Notes under the pieces: model-generated
The model's database searches: none
The model's input: the letters and a program-made list of their open reading frames with translations, nothing else
Told to the model about the DNA's origin: nothing
Shown here: positions 1-7,779 of the stretch, in pieces
Layout: the number at the start of each line of letters is the position of its first letter
Position numbering within the stretch: position 1 is the first letter of the stretch
Program-made: the position numbers and the translations under genes
Source: an uncultured Verrucomicrobiota bacterium
GTDB lineage: Bacteria > Verrucomicrobiota > Verrucomicrobiia > Opitutales > Seribacteraceae
Assembly (NCBI GenBank): GCA_902580225.1
Contig: CACHJU010000009.1
Span: 1 to 64,000, forward strand
Direction: 5' to 3'
Length of the DNA stretch: 64,000 bases

Positions 1-1
1 C

Positions 2-1102
2 ATGTTAGGAAGTGATGTACTTGCCGACTTAAACAAGTCTTCCTCATCTTCTTCACCCATCACCTTATCGATGCTTGCCCCTGAAGTTACTGCCAAGTTG
101 GAAAGAAATGCTACTCTAGCCGACGGTTCTATAACCGGGAATAAATTAGCAAATAAAACAATTACTACCAATCAACTCAGCGAACAGATTCTCAAATACC
201 TCATGCCTGATATTACTACCCAACCACAACCACAATCACAACTAGTGTATGCGGATAGTAATGCTTCCTTCTCAGTTACCGCCAAAGGTAAATATCTAGC
301 TTACCAATGGAAAAAGGATGGCAGTAATTTGACGGGTGAAACCAACTCAACGTTGAGCATTACGGATGCCAATGCCACCCTCCACGACGGCAACTACTCC
401 GTGGTGGTGAGCAATGATTTTGGGAGTGTGGAGTCCAGGTTGGTGGAAGTGTTGGTCAATAACACAACTCTTATGAACGGCTTAGTCGGTTGGTGGAAAT
501 TCGACGAGACCAATGGCACGGTGGCATACGATTCGAGCGGAAATGGAAATGATGGGAATTTAACGGGCGGACCAACTTGGACCGCAGGGAAAATTGGAGG
601 AGCGTTAAGTTTTGATGGGGTGGATGATTTTGTTGATGTGAGAAATTTTCAATGGGGAGGGGTTATATCAATTAGTTCTATGGTCAAATACAAAGCCTTT
701 CAGAAATATTCTAGGATAATCGATTTTGGAAATGGACAAGAATCTTACAATGTCATCATAGGTAACTACCACTACTCTGGAGATTTTTACTTTTCACTAC
801 ATGATACTGCGTCATTAAATTCATATTTTAAGGTATCAAACTTTTGGCCCTTAAATGAATGGGTGCATTTTGTTGCTACAATTGATGAAAACGGGGTAAT
901 GAAAGTATACAAAGATGCAATTCTTTCAGGTTCGAAAATAGATGCTTTTAAGCCAAGTACTATTTCAAGAACAAAACAGTACATTGGTAAAAGTAATTGG
1001 TCTGTCGATTCTTACTACAAAGGCCTAATCGACGACCTCCGTATCTACGAACGAGCCTTATCCGCCGCCGAAGTGCAGGCTATGTACAACTTGGGGCAGT
1101 AG
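2..1102 (+). CDS. LamG-fold surface protein with Ig-like domain, possibly 5'-truncated
   Basis: Probable exported adhesin or glycan-binding protein. Residues about 40-67 resemble a short repeat-like spacer (GSITGNKLANKTITTNQL). Residues about 70-152 look like an immunoglobulin-type domain (YQWKKDGSNLTG, then DGNYSVVVSNDFGSVES). From about 157 to the end there is a concanavalin/LamG fold: it opens with GLVGWWKFDET, has ALSFDGVDDFVDV in the middle and closes with IDDLRIYERALSAAEVQAMY. No signal peptide is visible and the ATG is at base 2, so the true start may lie outside the window. Recognition is from family motifs; the ligand is unknown. A truncated copy of the downstream TPR gene follows directly after its stop. 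Confidence 0.8.
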   Translation: MLGSDVLADLNKSSSSSSPITLSMLAPEVTAKLERNATLADGSITGNKLANKTITTNQLSEQILKYLMPDITTQPQPQSQLVYADSNASFSVTAKGKYLAYQWKKDGSNLTGETNSTLSITDANATLHDGNYSVVVSNDFGSVESRLVEVLVNNTTLMNGLVGWWKFDETNGTVAYDSSGNGNDGNLTGGPTWTAGKIGGALSFDGVDDFVDVRNFQWGGVISISSMVKYKAFQKYSRIIDFGNGQESYNVIIGNYHYSGDFYFSLHDTASLNSYFKVSNFWPLNEWVHFVATIDENGVMKVYKDAILSGSKIDAFKPSTISRTKQYIGKSNWSVDSYYKGLIDDLRIYERALSAAEVQAMYNLGQ

Positions 1103-1108
1103 TCCCCC

Positions 1109-1168
1109 ATGAACCTCCGCACCCGCCTCTCCCGCTCGAACAAATACCGTGAGTTGGGCATGTTGTAA
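1109..1168 (+). pseudogene. relic of the TPR gene 5' end
   Basis: Twenty codons beginning ATG AAC CTC CGC ACC and ending TAA reproduce the first 19 residues of the TPR gene at 2161 (MNLRTRLSRS then YRELGM) with only a few changes, and then stop. The copy sits six bases after the upstream LamG gene stop, just as the full TPR gene follows the second LamG gene. It is best read as the leftover of a tandem LamG-TPR duplication whose first TPR copy was deleted. Confidence 0.75.
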
Positions 1169-1234
1169 GCCTGCTAAATTCCTAATCTTTCCTCTTGGCT
1201 TGACTGGGTGGATCTAGTTAGGTTCGGTGAGTAT

Positions 1235-2149
1235 ATGAAATATGTCATCCTTTCCTCAGTTGTAATTTCTCTTTTCGGTTGTTTAGAGAAAGAAGAAAAA
1301 AAAGAAGCTCAGACCCTAGACCCTGTAGTAAAGGCTTTTGCGGAAGACACGAAACGTTTACTCAAAGAAATTGATAAGAAAGAAAAGAATAAAGATCCAT
1401 TTTCCCTTACCAAAGTAGCTGATGAAGCTCCCGAAGCTGCAAAGAAGAAATTTTCGCTTACACCAGTTGCGGATGCGGGAAAAACAATTAAAACTCTTCA
1501 ATCTGGATTAATCGGTTGGTGGCCGTTGAATGGATCTATGAATGACTTATCTAAGAATTCAAATCATGCCATTAACTACGGGACAACGCCCTCAAAGAAC
1601 AGGTGGGGGGTAGATAATAAGGCAATGTACTTTGATGGTAAGGATGACTATATTGACATTAATGCTTCCAAGCTTTTCGTAACTAATCAATTTAGTTGTT
1701 CCATTTTCATTTTTCAAAATCCACAACCTGAACAATCTTATTTATCGATATTAGATTGTGATGATGACTACCCATCAAGAGGCATTCGATTTAGACTCAA
1801 TCCTAAAAATGATGAAAAATTCGTAGAAGTTGTCGTCGGTGGTTACCCAGAAGCTGCACCTAGTTGGAATGTTGCACAGGGTAAAGTTCACCGAACCTCA
1901 GAATGGATATTTTATGCATTCACATATAATGGTGAAATTGTGAAATTTTATCAGGATTCAAAAAAAGTTGCAGAGGTCGCGGTAAACTTCCATCCAAACC
2001 TCAAAAGACCTCTTTCCCTTGGTTCGGCAGGGCCTCAATATGGTTGGGGAAGAGAAGGTTATTTTCACGGTGCAATGGATGATCTCAGAATATACGAACG
2101 CGAATTAAGTGGAACGGAAATTCTCCAATTAGGGCAGCTAAGAGACTAA
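1235..2149 (+). CDS. LamG-fold lipoprotein
   Basis: Predicted envelope lipoprotein of 304 residues. The chosen ATG gives a classical type II signal, MKYVILSSVVISLFGC, with the lipobox Cys at residue 16. A GTG 27 bases upstream would bury this signal, and GGTGAG lies just before the ATG. A charged Lys/Glu-rich spacer (about 17-90) leads to a LamG/concanavalin fold from about 95 (GLIGWWPLNGSMNDLSKNS, YFDGKDDYIDI) to the C terminus (MDDLRIYERELSGTEILQLGQ). Only the fold is shared with the gene at 2. It probably binds carbohydrate at the cell surface; no catalytic residues are recognised. It directly precedes the TPR gene. Confidence 0.78.
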   Translation: MKYVILSSVVISLFGCLEKEEKKEAQTLDPVVKAFAEDTKRLLKEIDKKEKNKDPFSLTKVADEAPEAAKKKFSLTPVADAGKTIKTLQSGLIGWWPLNGSMNDLSKNSNHAINYGTTPSKNRWGVDNKAMYFDGKDDYIDINASKLFVTNQFSCSIFIFQNPQPEQSYLSILDCDDDYPSRGIRFRLNPKNDEKFVEVVVGGYPEAAPSWNVAQGKVHRTSEWIFYAFTYNGEIVKFYQDSKKVAEVAVNFHPNLKRPLSLGSAGPQYGWGREGYFHGAMDDLRIYERELSGTEILQLGQLRD

Positions 2150-2160
2150 ATTTGCACCTC

Positions 2161-2631
2161 ATGAACCTCCGCACCCGCCTGTCCCGCTCGAATGGCTACC
2201 GTGAGTTGGGCATGTTTGATGAGTCGATCAATATCCTGGAGGACATTCCCTTTGGCGAGGATCGTTGGCATCCGCTTGTCGTGGAAGCTCGTTACAAGAC
2301 TTATCGAGATGCCAAGGAATGGGAATTGGCTATGACCATGGCAAAGCTCAAGCATGAGAGTAAACCTGACAGTCTGGAGTGGTTATTAAACTATGCAGAT
2401 GCACACCATCAGATGGGTGATACGGAGAAAGCGATTGCATGCTTAAAGGATGCGGAGGATCGGTTCTGCGAGGAGGCAGAGTATCTCTTTCGCTTGGGCA
2501 AGTACCATGCAATTCTGGGCAATGTGGAGGAGGCAAAGAATTTGGTTAGGCGAGTGTTTAAACTCAATGGTTCATTCAAGGCAGAGTTTCTTGATGATCC
2601 TGCGTTTGATTTGGTGTGGGAGAGTTTTTGA
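2161..2631 (+). CDS. small TPR-repeat protein
   Basis: Soluble 156-residue protein made of TPR-like helical pairs: ELGMFDESINILEDI, LLNYADAHHQMGDTEKAIACL and YLFRLGKYHAILGNVEEAKNLV. It has no signal peptide. The ATG at 2161 is chosen over an upstream in-frame TTG because the relic at 1109 begins at the equivalent ATG. Such proteins are protein-interaction scaffolds; the partner is unknown. Base composition looks richer in GC than the MORN gene next door, consistent with accessory origin. It starts 11 bases after the LamG lipoprotein stop and is probably cotranscribed with it. Confidence 0.75.
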   Translation: MNLRTRLSRSNGYRELGMFDESINILEDIPFGEDRWHPLVVEARYKTYRDAKEWELAMTMAKLKHESKPDSLEWLLNYADAHHQMGDTEKAIACLKDAEDRFCEEAEYLFRLGKYHAILGNVEEAKNLVRRVFKLNGSFKAEFLDDPAFDLVWESF

Positions 2632-2634
2632 GGG

Positions 2635-2805
2635 TTAGCAGTTACTTATCACTTTCTCTACAAGAATTGCATCGCAATCTCCGAAATTGTTATCTATTAA
2701 AACGATGCGTACATCTTATGTACTTTTAGATGCACCGATTGCTAACAGCATGGTGGATGCAAAAAGAAAACCAATTAGGGAGCTTTTAATCTCTAGATTT
2801 TTCAT
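2635..2805 (-). pseudogene. broken short secreted-protein ORF
   Basis: On the minus strand an ATG at 2803-2805 opens a convincing signal peptide, MKNLEIKSSLIGFLFASTM followed by LLAIGAS. The frame hits TAA at 2716-2718 after 29 codons and then stays open to a second stop at 2635-2637 (DVRIVLIDNNFGDCDAILVE). The leader resembles those of a family of short exported proteins in marine Verrucomicrobia, from memory and not checked. The nonsense codon suggests a pseudogene, though a 29-residue peptide is possible. The rest of the 2632-2977 gap holds only a weak 27-residue plus-strand ORF at 2850-2933 of unknown meaning. Confidence 0.4.
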
Positions 2806-2977
2806 TATGACAATAGAATTTCTCCTTTTATATAAGTCAAGCAACAGATATGCGATTGGCTCGACTATCTTGGGAGATTGCGGCGTTGGATAGAATCTTC
2901 CAAATTCTTAAAGATAAGACTGTGGAGGATTAATTGAATATGGCAATGTGCTCACTTTTTTTGGTAAACTTATAGAT

Positions 2978-5122
2978 TTACCTCAAATAAAGTAATGCTT
3001 TACGCCAAGAAAGTTGGATTCTTCTGTCAAATAAAGTCAATATTTCGTTACCATGCCCACCAATAGAAACATCTAAAATATAACTTGAAGGTGCATCTTT
3101 AGGAGATTCAATGATTTTATGAATGCGAAAACTTTCCATAATATTAAACATAACATATTTACTTTCTGTAACGATACCTCTTTGTTCGAAAACAAATTTT
3201 GTACCAACTAATTTTTTTGCAGAAACAAAACCAGATCTAGGTATGTTCACTTCTCCTTCTCCGCCAGTAACTCGCCACGATCTGTATAGAAAATCTATAA
3301 TTCTACCAAATTCTTCAACTGTTTCAACTCCTAAGGTTTCTACAGATTTATTGTTCCATGTATAACTGGATTTTTCAACTGGACTTTCGTTTTGAGATTT
3401 TTCATGCGGTTTTTCTTTTTTGGGATAAACAAGCTCATCTTTAGTGTAATCATATTTTCTTTCAATACTTCCATCGTCATTCCAGAAAGTCCAAGTTCCC
3501 ACTCTTGAGCCTTCAACATATTCACCCTCATCCAATTTTTGACCGTTAAAATGCCAGTAAGTCCATGATCCCTCTCTTAAGCCTTTAACATATTTACCCT
3601 CATTACTTTTTTGACCATCGTCATTCCAGACAGTCCAAGTTCCCTCTTCTAAGCCTTCATCCCATTCACCCTTATATTTTTTTTGACCGTTATCATGCCA
3701 ACCTTGCCAATATCCATCTTTTAAGCCTTTAACATATTCACCCTCCTCATATTTTCGACCTTTTCTATCCCAGTACGTCCAAGATCCCTCTTCTAAGCCT
3801 TCATCCCATTCACCTTTATATTTTTTTTGACCGTTATCATGCCAACCTTGCCAATATCCATCTTTCACTGATTTTGGGTTCATTCTATAATCCAAATCCC
3901 AAGAGAAAATATTCGGGTTTCCTATATTTTCTTCACCAAAAGTATAGAATGCAACTTTATCTTGGATATTATTAACATCCCTCCCATCATTACCTATGAC
4001 GAATTCAACATCATCATCATGAGGTAAGGGTATCGTATGCCAAAAACGATCACCCAATGTAATTTCCCCATCCAAATCTTGATCAACTAACACATGTATA
4101 TTACTTCCCCCCCAAGCATCTTTTAAGAAGCCTTCGTCTCCAAAATTATCTTCAGTGAATGAGTAGAATTTAATTTTTTTTCTATTTTGCATTGTTAATA
4201 GATCATCGAGCTCCTCCCAAGATTTTGAACGGCGATTCCATTTCATACCGTGAAGAGCAGCAATAAAGAAGTTAAGTGAATTATCTTCATTTAGTAGTGT
4301 AGGTACTCCTTCATCGTTTTCTAGTAAAAAGGGAGGATAATATTTATAATGTTCTTTGTATGCATTAATCGCATCAATTAAATCAAGAAACATCTTTTTT
4401 GTTTTGGAAATATTTTTTAAAGAAATTTCATCTTGCTCGATAAATTTTCCTTGGGATCGTATTTCTCCGTTCTCATAAAAACTTATTGCATAGCCATTTC
4501 GAATGCCATTTTCGAATTGCACTATACATTTTACACTTGCCTTGCCCCATATGTTTTCTTTTATCCACCCGTTAAAAGGTTCTCCTCCTAATAATTTAGT
4601 TCCATTAATCTGATGCCAAGTAGTGGAATTTTCTTCTACAGCTTCAGCAATTAACTTATCTATAGTTTCCTTTTTTAAATCGAAGTCATCTGAAGATGGC
4701 ATTAGTAACAGTGCAATCAATCCAACTCCTAAACTTATCCCCGATACACTCATTAAAAACATTTTATCTCCTTTATCTTTTTCTCGAATCGCTGAATAAC
4801 CACAAAAGCTCGCAACTAATACGCAAGGAATTATTATAAACCAAAGTATTATGCTGACTATTAATTTCCACCAATAAATAAGAAAGCCCAAAGCAAGAAG
4901 AGCTATAGAATATGGTATGATCTGCCTTTTAAGTTTTTGTTTTTTCTTAAAAAAGGAAATGAAATCCAATTTTGCGTTAACTTCACTTTCAGAAGATTCA
5001 GTGGTAGATGATTGTTTATCTTCTGATTTTTCTTGTGCTAACTTTTTTTTCTCAGATTCCGCACTATCAACAGACTTTTTAACATTATCATCTTTTTCTT
5101 TATCTTTATCATCAGTTGGCAT
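2978..5122 (-). CDS. membrane protein with pseudopilin-like region and MORN_2 repeats
   Basis: A 714-residue protein. The first 50 residues are highly charged and low in complexity (Asp/Lys/Ser). Two or three hydrophobic segments follow at about 68-150 (IPYSIALLALGFLIYWWKLI, IIPCVLVASFCGYSAI, GISLGVGLIALLLM). Residues about 235-380 recall the C-terminal part of type II secretion pseudopilins (LIDAINAYKEHYKYYPP, then DAWG and DQDLDGEITLGD). Residues about 415-560 carry 24-residue MORN/YwqK-like repeats (GYWQGWHDNGQKKYKGEWDE, GSWTYWDRKGRKYEEGEY, GTWTVWNDDGQKSNEGKY). An unassigned C-terminal domain of about 130 residues follows. The repeats probably bind protein or membrane at the periphery. Function is unknown. 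The gene is AT-rich and stands alone before the thermonuclease gene. Confidence 0.7.
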   Translation of the reverse strand: MPTDDKDKEKDDNVKKSVDSAESEKKKLAQEKSEDKQSSTTESSESEVNAKLDFISFFKKKQKLKRQIIPYSIALLALGFLIYWWKLIVSIILWFIIIPCVLVASFCGYSAIREKDKGDKMFLMSVSGISLGVGLIALLLMPSSDDFDLKKETIDKLIAEAVEENSTTWHQINGTKLLGGEPFNGWIKENIWGKASVKCIVQFENGIRNGYAISFYENGEIRSQGKFIEQDEISLKNISKTKKMFLDLIDAINAYKEHYKYYPPFLLENDEGVPTLLNEDNSLNFFIAALHGMKWNRRSKSWEELDDLLTMQNRKKIKFYSFTEDNFGDEGFLKDAWGGSNIHVLVDQDLDGEITLGDRFWHTIPLPHDDDVEFVIGNDGRDVNNIQDKVAFYTFGEENIGNPNIFSWDLDYRMNPKSVKDGYWQGWHDNGQKKYKGEWDEGLEEGSWTYWDRKGRKYEEGEYVKGLKDGYWQGWHDNGQKKYKGEWDEGLEEGTWTVWNDDGQKSNEGKYVKGLREGSWTYWHFNGQKLDEGEYVEGSRVGTWTFWNDDGSIERKYDYTKDELVYPKKEKPHEKSQNESPVEKSSYTWNNKSVETLGVETVEEFGRIIDFLYRSWRVTGGEGEVNIPRSGFVSAKKLVGTKFVFEQRGIVTESKYVMFNIMESFRIHKIIESPKDAPSSYILDVSIGGHGNEILTLFDRRIQLSWRKALLYLR
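3660..3880 (-). repeat. 144-bp internal duplication in the MORN gene
   Basis: The stretch around 3660-3717 recurs nearly unchanged about 144 bases further on (around 3804-3861); for example gccaaccttgccaatatcc occurs at 3697 and 3841. 144 bp equals two 24-codon MORN units, so the block arose by in-frame duplication of a unit pair. DNA-level identity is well above what protein conservation needs, implying a recent event. Confidence 0.8.
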
Positions 5123-5205
5123 GGATACAATTCATTTATAAATATACATAAAGTCAATATATCTTAAATTTATTTTTGTAGCATTAAAGCCTGTTAAACT
5201 ATAAC

Positions 5206-5916
5206 TCACCACTCTGGCCTCGCACCCTCACCATCATAGTCCTTCGCCAAGCCCTTTGCCTTAAGCTTCTCTGCAAGCGATTCTCCATCGATCCACACCT
5301 CGCTTATGATACGAAAATACTTCCCTCGCTGAGGATTCTTTAGTTCGATCTTACTTGCTCCTTTGAGAGCCTTTTCGGTCACTTGCTGGGCTTGCATGGC
5401 TAATGCTTTAACCTCATCTGAAGTACCCTTCATCTCAGGTGTATCCACTCCGAATAAGCGAATGGAAAGATCATCACCAAACAATGGATGCACGCTTGGT
5501 AAATCAATCTTGAAGGTGTCTCCATCGTACACATCAACGACTTGGTCAGGTGACAGAATAAATAGGTTCTCGTTACTCGTAACAGATGCAGTTGCTTCTC
5601 CTTCATCACCCGGCATCAAATTTATCAAGCCAAAGATTGAGAGTCCAATAAGCAAGAGAAACAGGAACACACAGATGGTTACAACTGCCAGCCTACCTTT
5701 GCGTATCTTTTTCTTTGGCTTTGCCTGAGTGACTGGTTTGGTTGTAGTTACAGGTTTGGTAGCAATGCCAGGTACTTGCGATAACTTGATCCAATTTGCA
5801 CCATCATGGCATGCATAATCATTGCCTGTAAAGTTACCCGCCTTCAGGTATTGGCGTACTTGCTCAAGAGTAAATGCCCCATAGGTCTTGCCGTCTTTGT
5901 GGATGTGGATCTGCAT
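5206..5916 (-). CDS. GYF_2-TM-thermonuclease (SNase-like) protein
   Basis: A 236-residue membrane-anchored nuclease-like protein. Residues 1-50 match the GYF_2 domain (MQIHIHKDGKTYGAFTLEQV, ANWIKLSQVPGI). A Lys/Arg stretch and one transmembrane helix (about 75-100) follow. Residues about 120-236 form a staphylococcal-nuclease fold. The catalytic signature appears intact: DGDT, then R-L-F-G-V-D-T-P-E (metal ligand Asp and general-base Glu), and the Arg in GKYFRIISEVWIDG aligned with Arg87 of SNase. The family hydrolyses DNA and RNA with calcium. Here the nuclease would sit outside the membrane, tethered by a cytoplasmic GYF domain. It is separate from the MORN gene by 83 bases and may be in the same transcript. 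Confidence 0.82.
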   Translation of the reverse strand: MQIHIHKDGKTYGAFTLEQVRQYLKAGNFTGNDYACHDGANWIKLSQVPGIATKPVTTTKPVTQAKPKKKIRKGRLAVVTICVFLFLLLIGLSIFGLINLMPGDEGEATASVTSNENLFILSPDQVVDVYDGDTFKIDLPSVHPLFGDDLSIRLFGVDTPEMKGTSDEVKALAMQAQQVTEKALKGASKIELKNPQRGKYFRIISEVWIDGESLAEKLKAKGLAKDYDGEGARPEW

Positions 5917-6250
5917 GCAAAATTAATGCTACAGGAGACTTTAGTTACCAGTCAATGCAATGGATTGTGCACGAATTACAAAAAAAAGATATTTTTTATA
6001 AAAAGCATTTAAACCTACATAAATAATTGATTAATAGAAGGATATGTTATTTTGCAAGGTGTCACTTATAGAATTATAAAATGCTACACCTTTAAGTTGT
6101 TGAATATCATATCTATATGAATTTATTGCTATTTTAATGCTGTATGTTAATGAATTTTAAAGTTTTTATTTTATCTCACAAAATATTCTTGTTCAGCTAC
6201 TTAAGTTTTATCTATTTGCTGATTATTTCGCAACATGGTATATTAATATC
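5917..6250. other. AT-rich gap, no gene seen
   Basis: Very AT-rich sequence between the thermonuclease start and the 40-bp repeat array. I find no convincing ORF, RNA gene or terminator. It may contain the left boundary of the mobile element, but no short direct repeat marking a junction was found. Confidence 0.5.
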
Positions 6251-6490
6251 ATAGTCAGGTTCTGAAGGTAGACTATAAATGCCTTCTGCAATAGTCAGGT
6301 TCTGAAGGTAGACTATAAATGACTTCTGCAATAGTCAGGTTCTGAAGGTAGACTATAAATGCCTTCTGCAATAGTCAGGTTCTGAAGGTAGACTATAAAT
6401 GCCTTCTGCAATAGTCAGGTTCTGAAGGTAGACTATAAATGCCTTCTGCAATAGTCAGGTTCTGAAGATAGACTATAAAAGTCTTCTGGT
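6251..6490. repeat. six tandem 40-bp structured repeats
   Basis: Six contiguous 40-bp units start at 6251, 6291, 6331, 6371, 6411 and 6451. Units 1, 3, 4 and 5 are identical, unit 2 has one change and unit 6 is diverged at its end. Each unit contains a perfect 6-bp dyad, ATAGTC (1-6) with GACTAT (21-26), and a second 5-bp dyad, GAAGG (14-18) with CCTTC (32-36), interlocked with the first. In unit 6 the second dyad is GAAGA with TCTTC, a compensatory change. Because 40 is not a multiple of three the array is non-coding. There are no spacers, so it is not CRISPR. It resembles an iteron, partition or excisionase-binding array upstream of the mobile-element genes. Confidence 0.9.
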
Positions 6491-6649
6491 GGCTCTTATT
6501 CAGGATGAGCAGATTAAACTAAATTCCTGTGAATTAACAAACGGTGCCTAGAAATCTCTTGGTTAATTGTTTTAGGTTTCGTTTTATTTTTAACGATCAA
6601 GTCACCGGGGATTGGCATGATTTATATAAAAAGGAAGGTCTAAATAGAC

Positions 6650-6847
6650 ATGAATAATAATATTAATACAGCAGGATATCACGACGATGATTTCCTTACA
6701 CAACAGCAGCTCGCAGGGCGCTTGAACAAGAGTGTCCGCACTCTACAAAACTGGAGGAATCAAGGATTACTACCTTACAAAAGAATGGGTAATTCGGTTC
6801 TTTTTCACTGGGGTTCATGCAAGAAAGCAATGGGGGTGCAGTCATGA
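6650..6847 (+). CDS. excisionase/MerR-type HTH protein
   Basis: A 65-residue DNA-binding protein. Residues about 14-60 form a winged helix-turn-helix of the HTH_17 excisionase class: FLTQQQLAGRLNKSVRTLQNW followed by the wing KRMGNSVLFHW. In mobile elements this class acts as recombination directionality factor or small repressor. AAGGAAGG lies about 9-16 bases before the ATG. Its stop overlaps the next start by four bases (ATGA), indicating translational coupling. The tandem 40-bp array lies 160 bases upstream and is a natural candidate binding site; that link is inference. Confidence 0.75.
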   Translation: MNNNINTAGYHDDDFLTQQQLAGRLNKSVRTLQNWRNQGLLPYKRMGNSVLFHWGSCKKAMGVQS

Positions 6848-7272
6848 GTAAATATAAATGTGCAATATCGTTAACCGGAAAAACATGGGCAGTTGATTTC
6901 ATTAGATCAAATATGAGTGAAATCATAAACGAAAAGTTTGATGCCTGTGGTAATCATGAAATTATTAATCAAAAAAAAGTACACGAGGCTTCTAATTGTG
7001 ATGATTCAGAAATATCCATTACTTTTACTTTTTACTACAAATCTTGTGCTCCATACGAAGAGTTCCCAGAGGATGCAATGAGTGACCTAGAAAGTATTCC
7101 TGGAGTAATGGAACTATTAGCTATTTCAAATCATTGGGATGGTTATTATATATGGTCTAGGGGAAGTTTATTTCAAACTGAATTCTACGGTTCAGGTATT
7201 CTCGAAAATATTCGTTCAGATATCCACGATGATATATTTGGAGTAAAAAAAAGTGAAAACAATCCGTATTAA
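6844..7272 (+). CDS. unknown element-borne protein
   Basis: A 142-residue acidic protein without signal or membrane segment. I do not recognise the family. The ATG inside the ATGA overlap is chosen because GGGGGT precedes it. An in-frame ATG 27 bases upstream is unlikely to be used. The sequence is rich in aromatic residues near its C terminus (NHWDGYYIWSRGSLFQTEFY). It is sandwiched between the HTH gene and the replication-like gene, with overlaps at both ends, so it belongs to the element operon. Possible roles are replication accessory or anti-defence; nothing in the sequence decides this. Confidence 0.6.
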   Translation: MSKYKCAISLTGKTWAVDFIRSNMSEIINEKFDACGNHEIINQKKVHEASNCDDSEISITFTFYYKSCAPYEEFPEDAMSDLESIPGVMELLAISNHWDGYYIWSRGSLFQTEFYGSGILENIRSDIHDDIFGVKKSENNPY

Positions 7273-7729
7273 ACTCTCTGATCAATCAGAAGAAGTTCTG
7301 GAGGAGATCCGTCTGCATCTTAACTGTAATTGGCAGACAGCGGCAAATATTGCCATTCTCAACGGCAGAAATGCCGTTGGGAGTGGCATTTCTGCCCCTA
7401 GGAGTGGCAAAAGTGGCACAGGGAATGCCAAAAGTGGTTCTGAAATGCCTTTAGCAGAGGCAAATCCCCTATATATATATAGTTATAATAATAATAATAG
7501 TAGTTCCTCTAAAGGAAAATTAATACCAAGTGATTTTGATCCACCTATTAGCATTACAGATGAAGCTGGTTTAGATAGGGATGGTGCTATTTTTCAGTTT
7601 AGGAAATGGGCTGATGCTAAAAAAAAGAAATTTCCCTGCTGGGATGAAGCGTTTCGGTATGCTTGTAATAATTGGTTAAAGGATGCAAATAAACATTTAA
7701 TCCTGAAAAATGCTGGTTTAAGGTTTTAA
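7253..7729 (+). CDS. small replication-initiator-like protein
   Basis: A 158-residue protein, GTG start, overlapping the previous gene by 20 bases. Residues 1-40 look like a small ribbon-helix-helix or helical DNA-binding module (MKTIRIKLSDQSEEVLEEI). Residues about 42-90 are a Gly/Ser/Asn-rich linker whose DNA is a cluster of palindromes and an A+T run. Residues about 100-158 resemble the C-terminal segment of phage replication organisers and DnaT-like proteins (FRKWADAKKKKFPCWDEAFR, then NNWLKD). The architecture of DNA-binding head, origin-encoding linker and partner-binding tail recalls lambda O. The family assignment is inference. A one-base slip near 7727 would extend the product by 19 acidic residues. 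Confidence 0.55.
   Translation: MKTIRIKLSDQSEEVLEEIRLHLNCNWQTAANIAILNGRNAVGSGISAPRSGKSGTGNAKSGSEMPLAEANPLYIYSYNNNNSSSSKGKLIPSDFDPPISITDEAGLDRDGAIFQFRKWADAKKKKFPCWDEAFRYACNNWLKDANKHLILKNAGLRF
7332..7510. promoter_or_regulatory. candidate replication origin inside the initiator gene
   Basis: Between 7332 and 7462 the tetramer GGCA or its complement TGCC occurs about a dozen times. Palindromes include GGCAA-ATA-TTGCC at 7342-7354 and a perfect 12-bp inverted repeat, GGCAGAAATGCC (7364-7375) with GGCATTTCTGCC (7385-7396), loop 9. A pure A+T stretch (TATATATATAGTTATAATAA) follows at about 7471-7498. Iterons followed by an A+T unwinding element within an initiator gene is the layout of the lambda origin in gene O. 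This is a structural analogy, not proof of function. Confidence 0.45.
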
Positions 7730-7779
7730 TGATGTTACAAGAAATCACCTTGAAGATGATGATTTAGATGCAGGATTTA

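Noticed and set aside
2687-2893. 68-residue plus-strand ORF in the gap after the TPR gene
   Set aside because: It has no ribosome-binding site or recognisable motif and overlaps the more convincing minus-strand signal-peptide relic.
6251-6490. CRISPR array
   Set aside because: The units are contiguous and nearly identical over the whole 40-bp period, with no unique spacers, and no cas gene is nearby.
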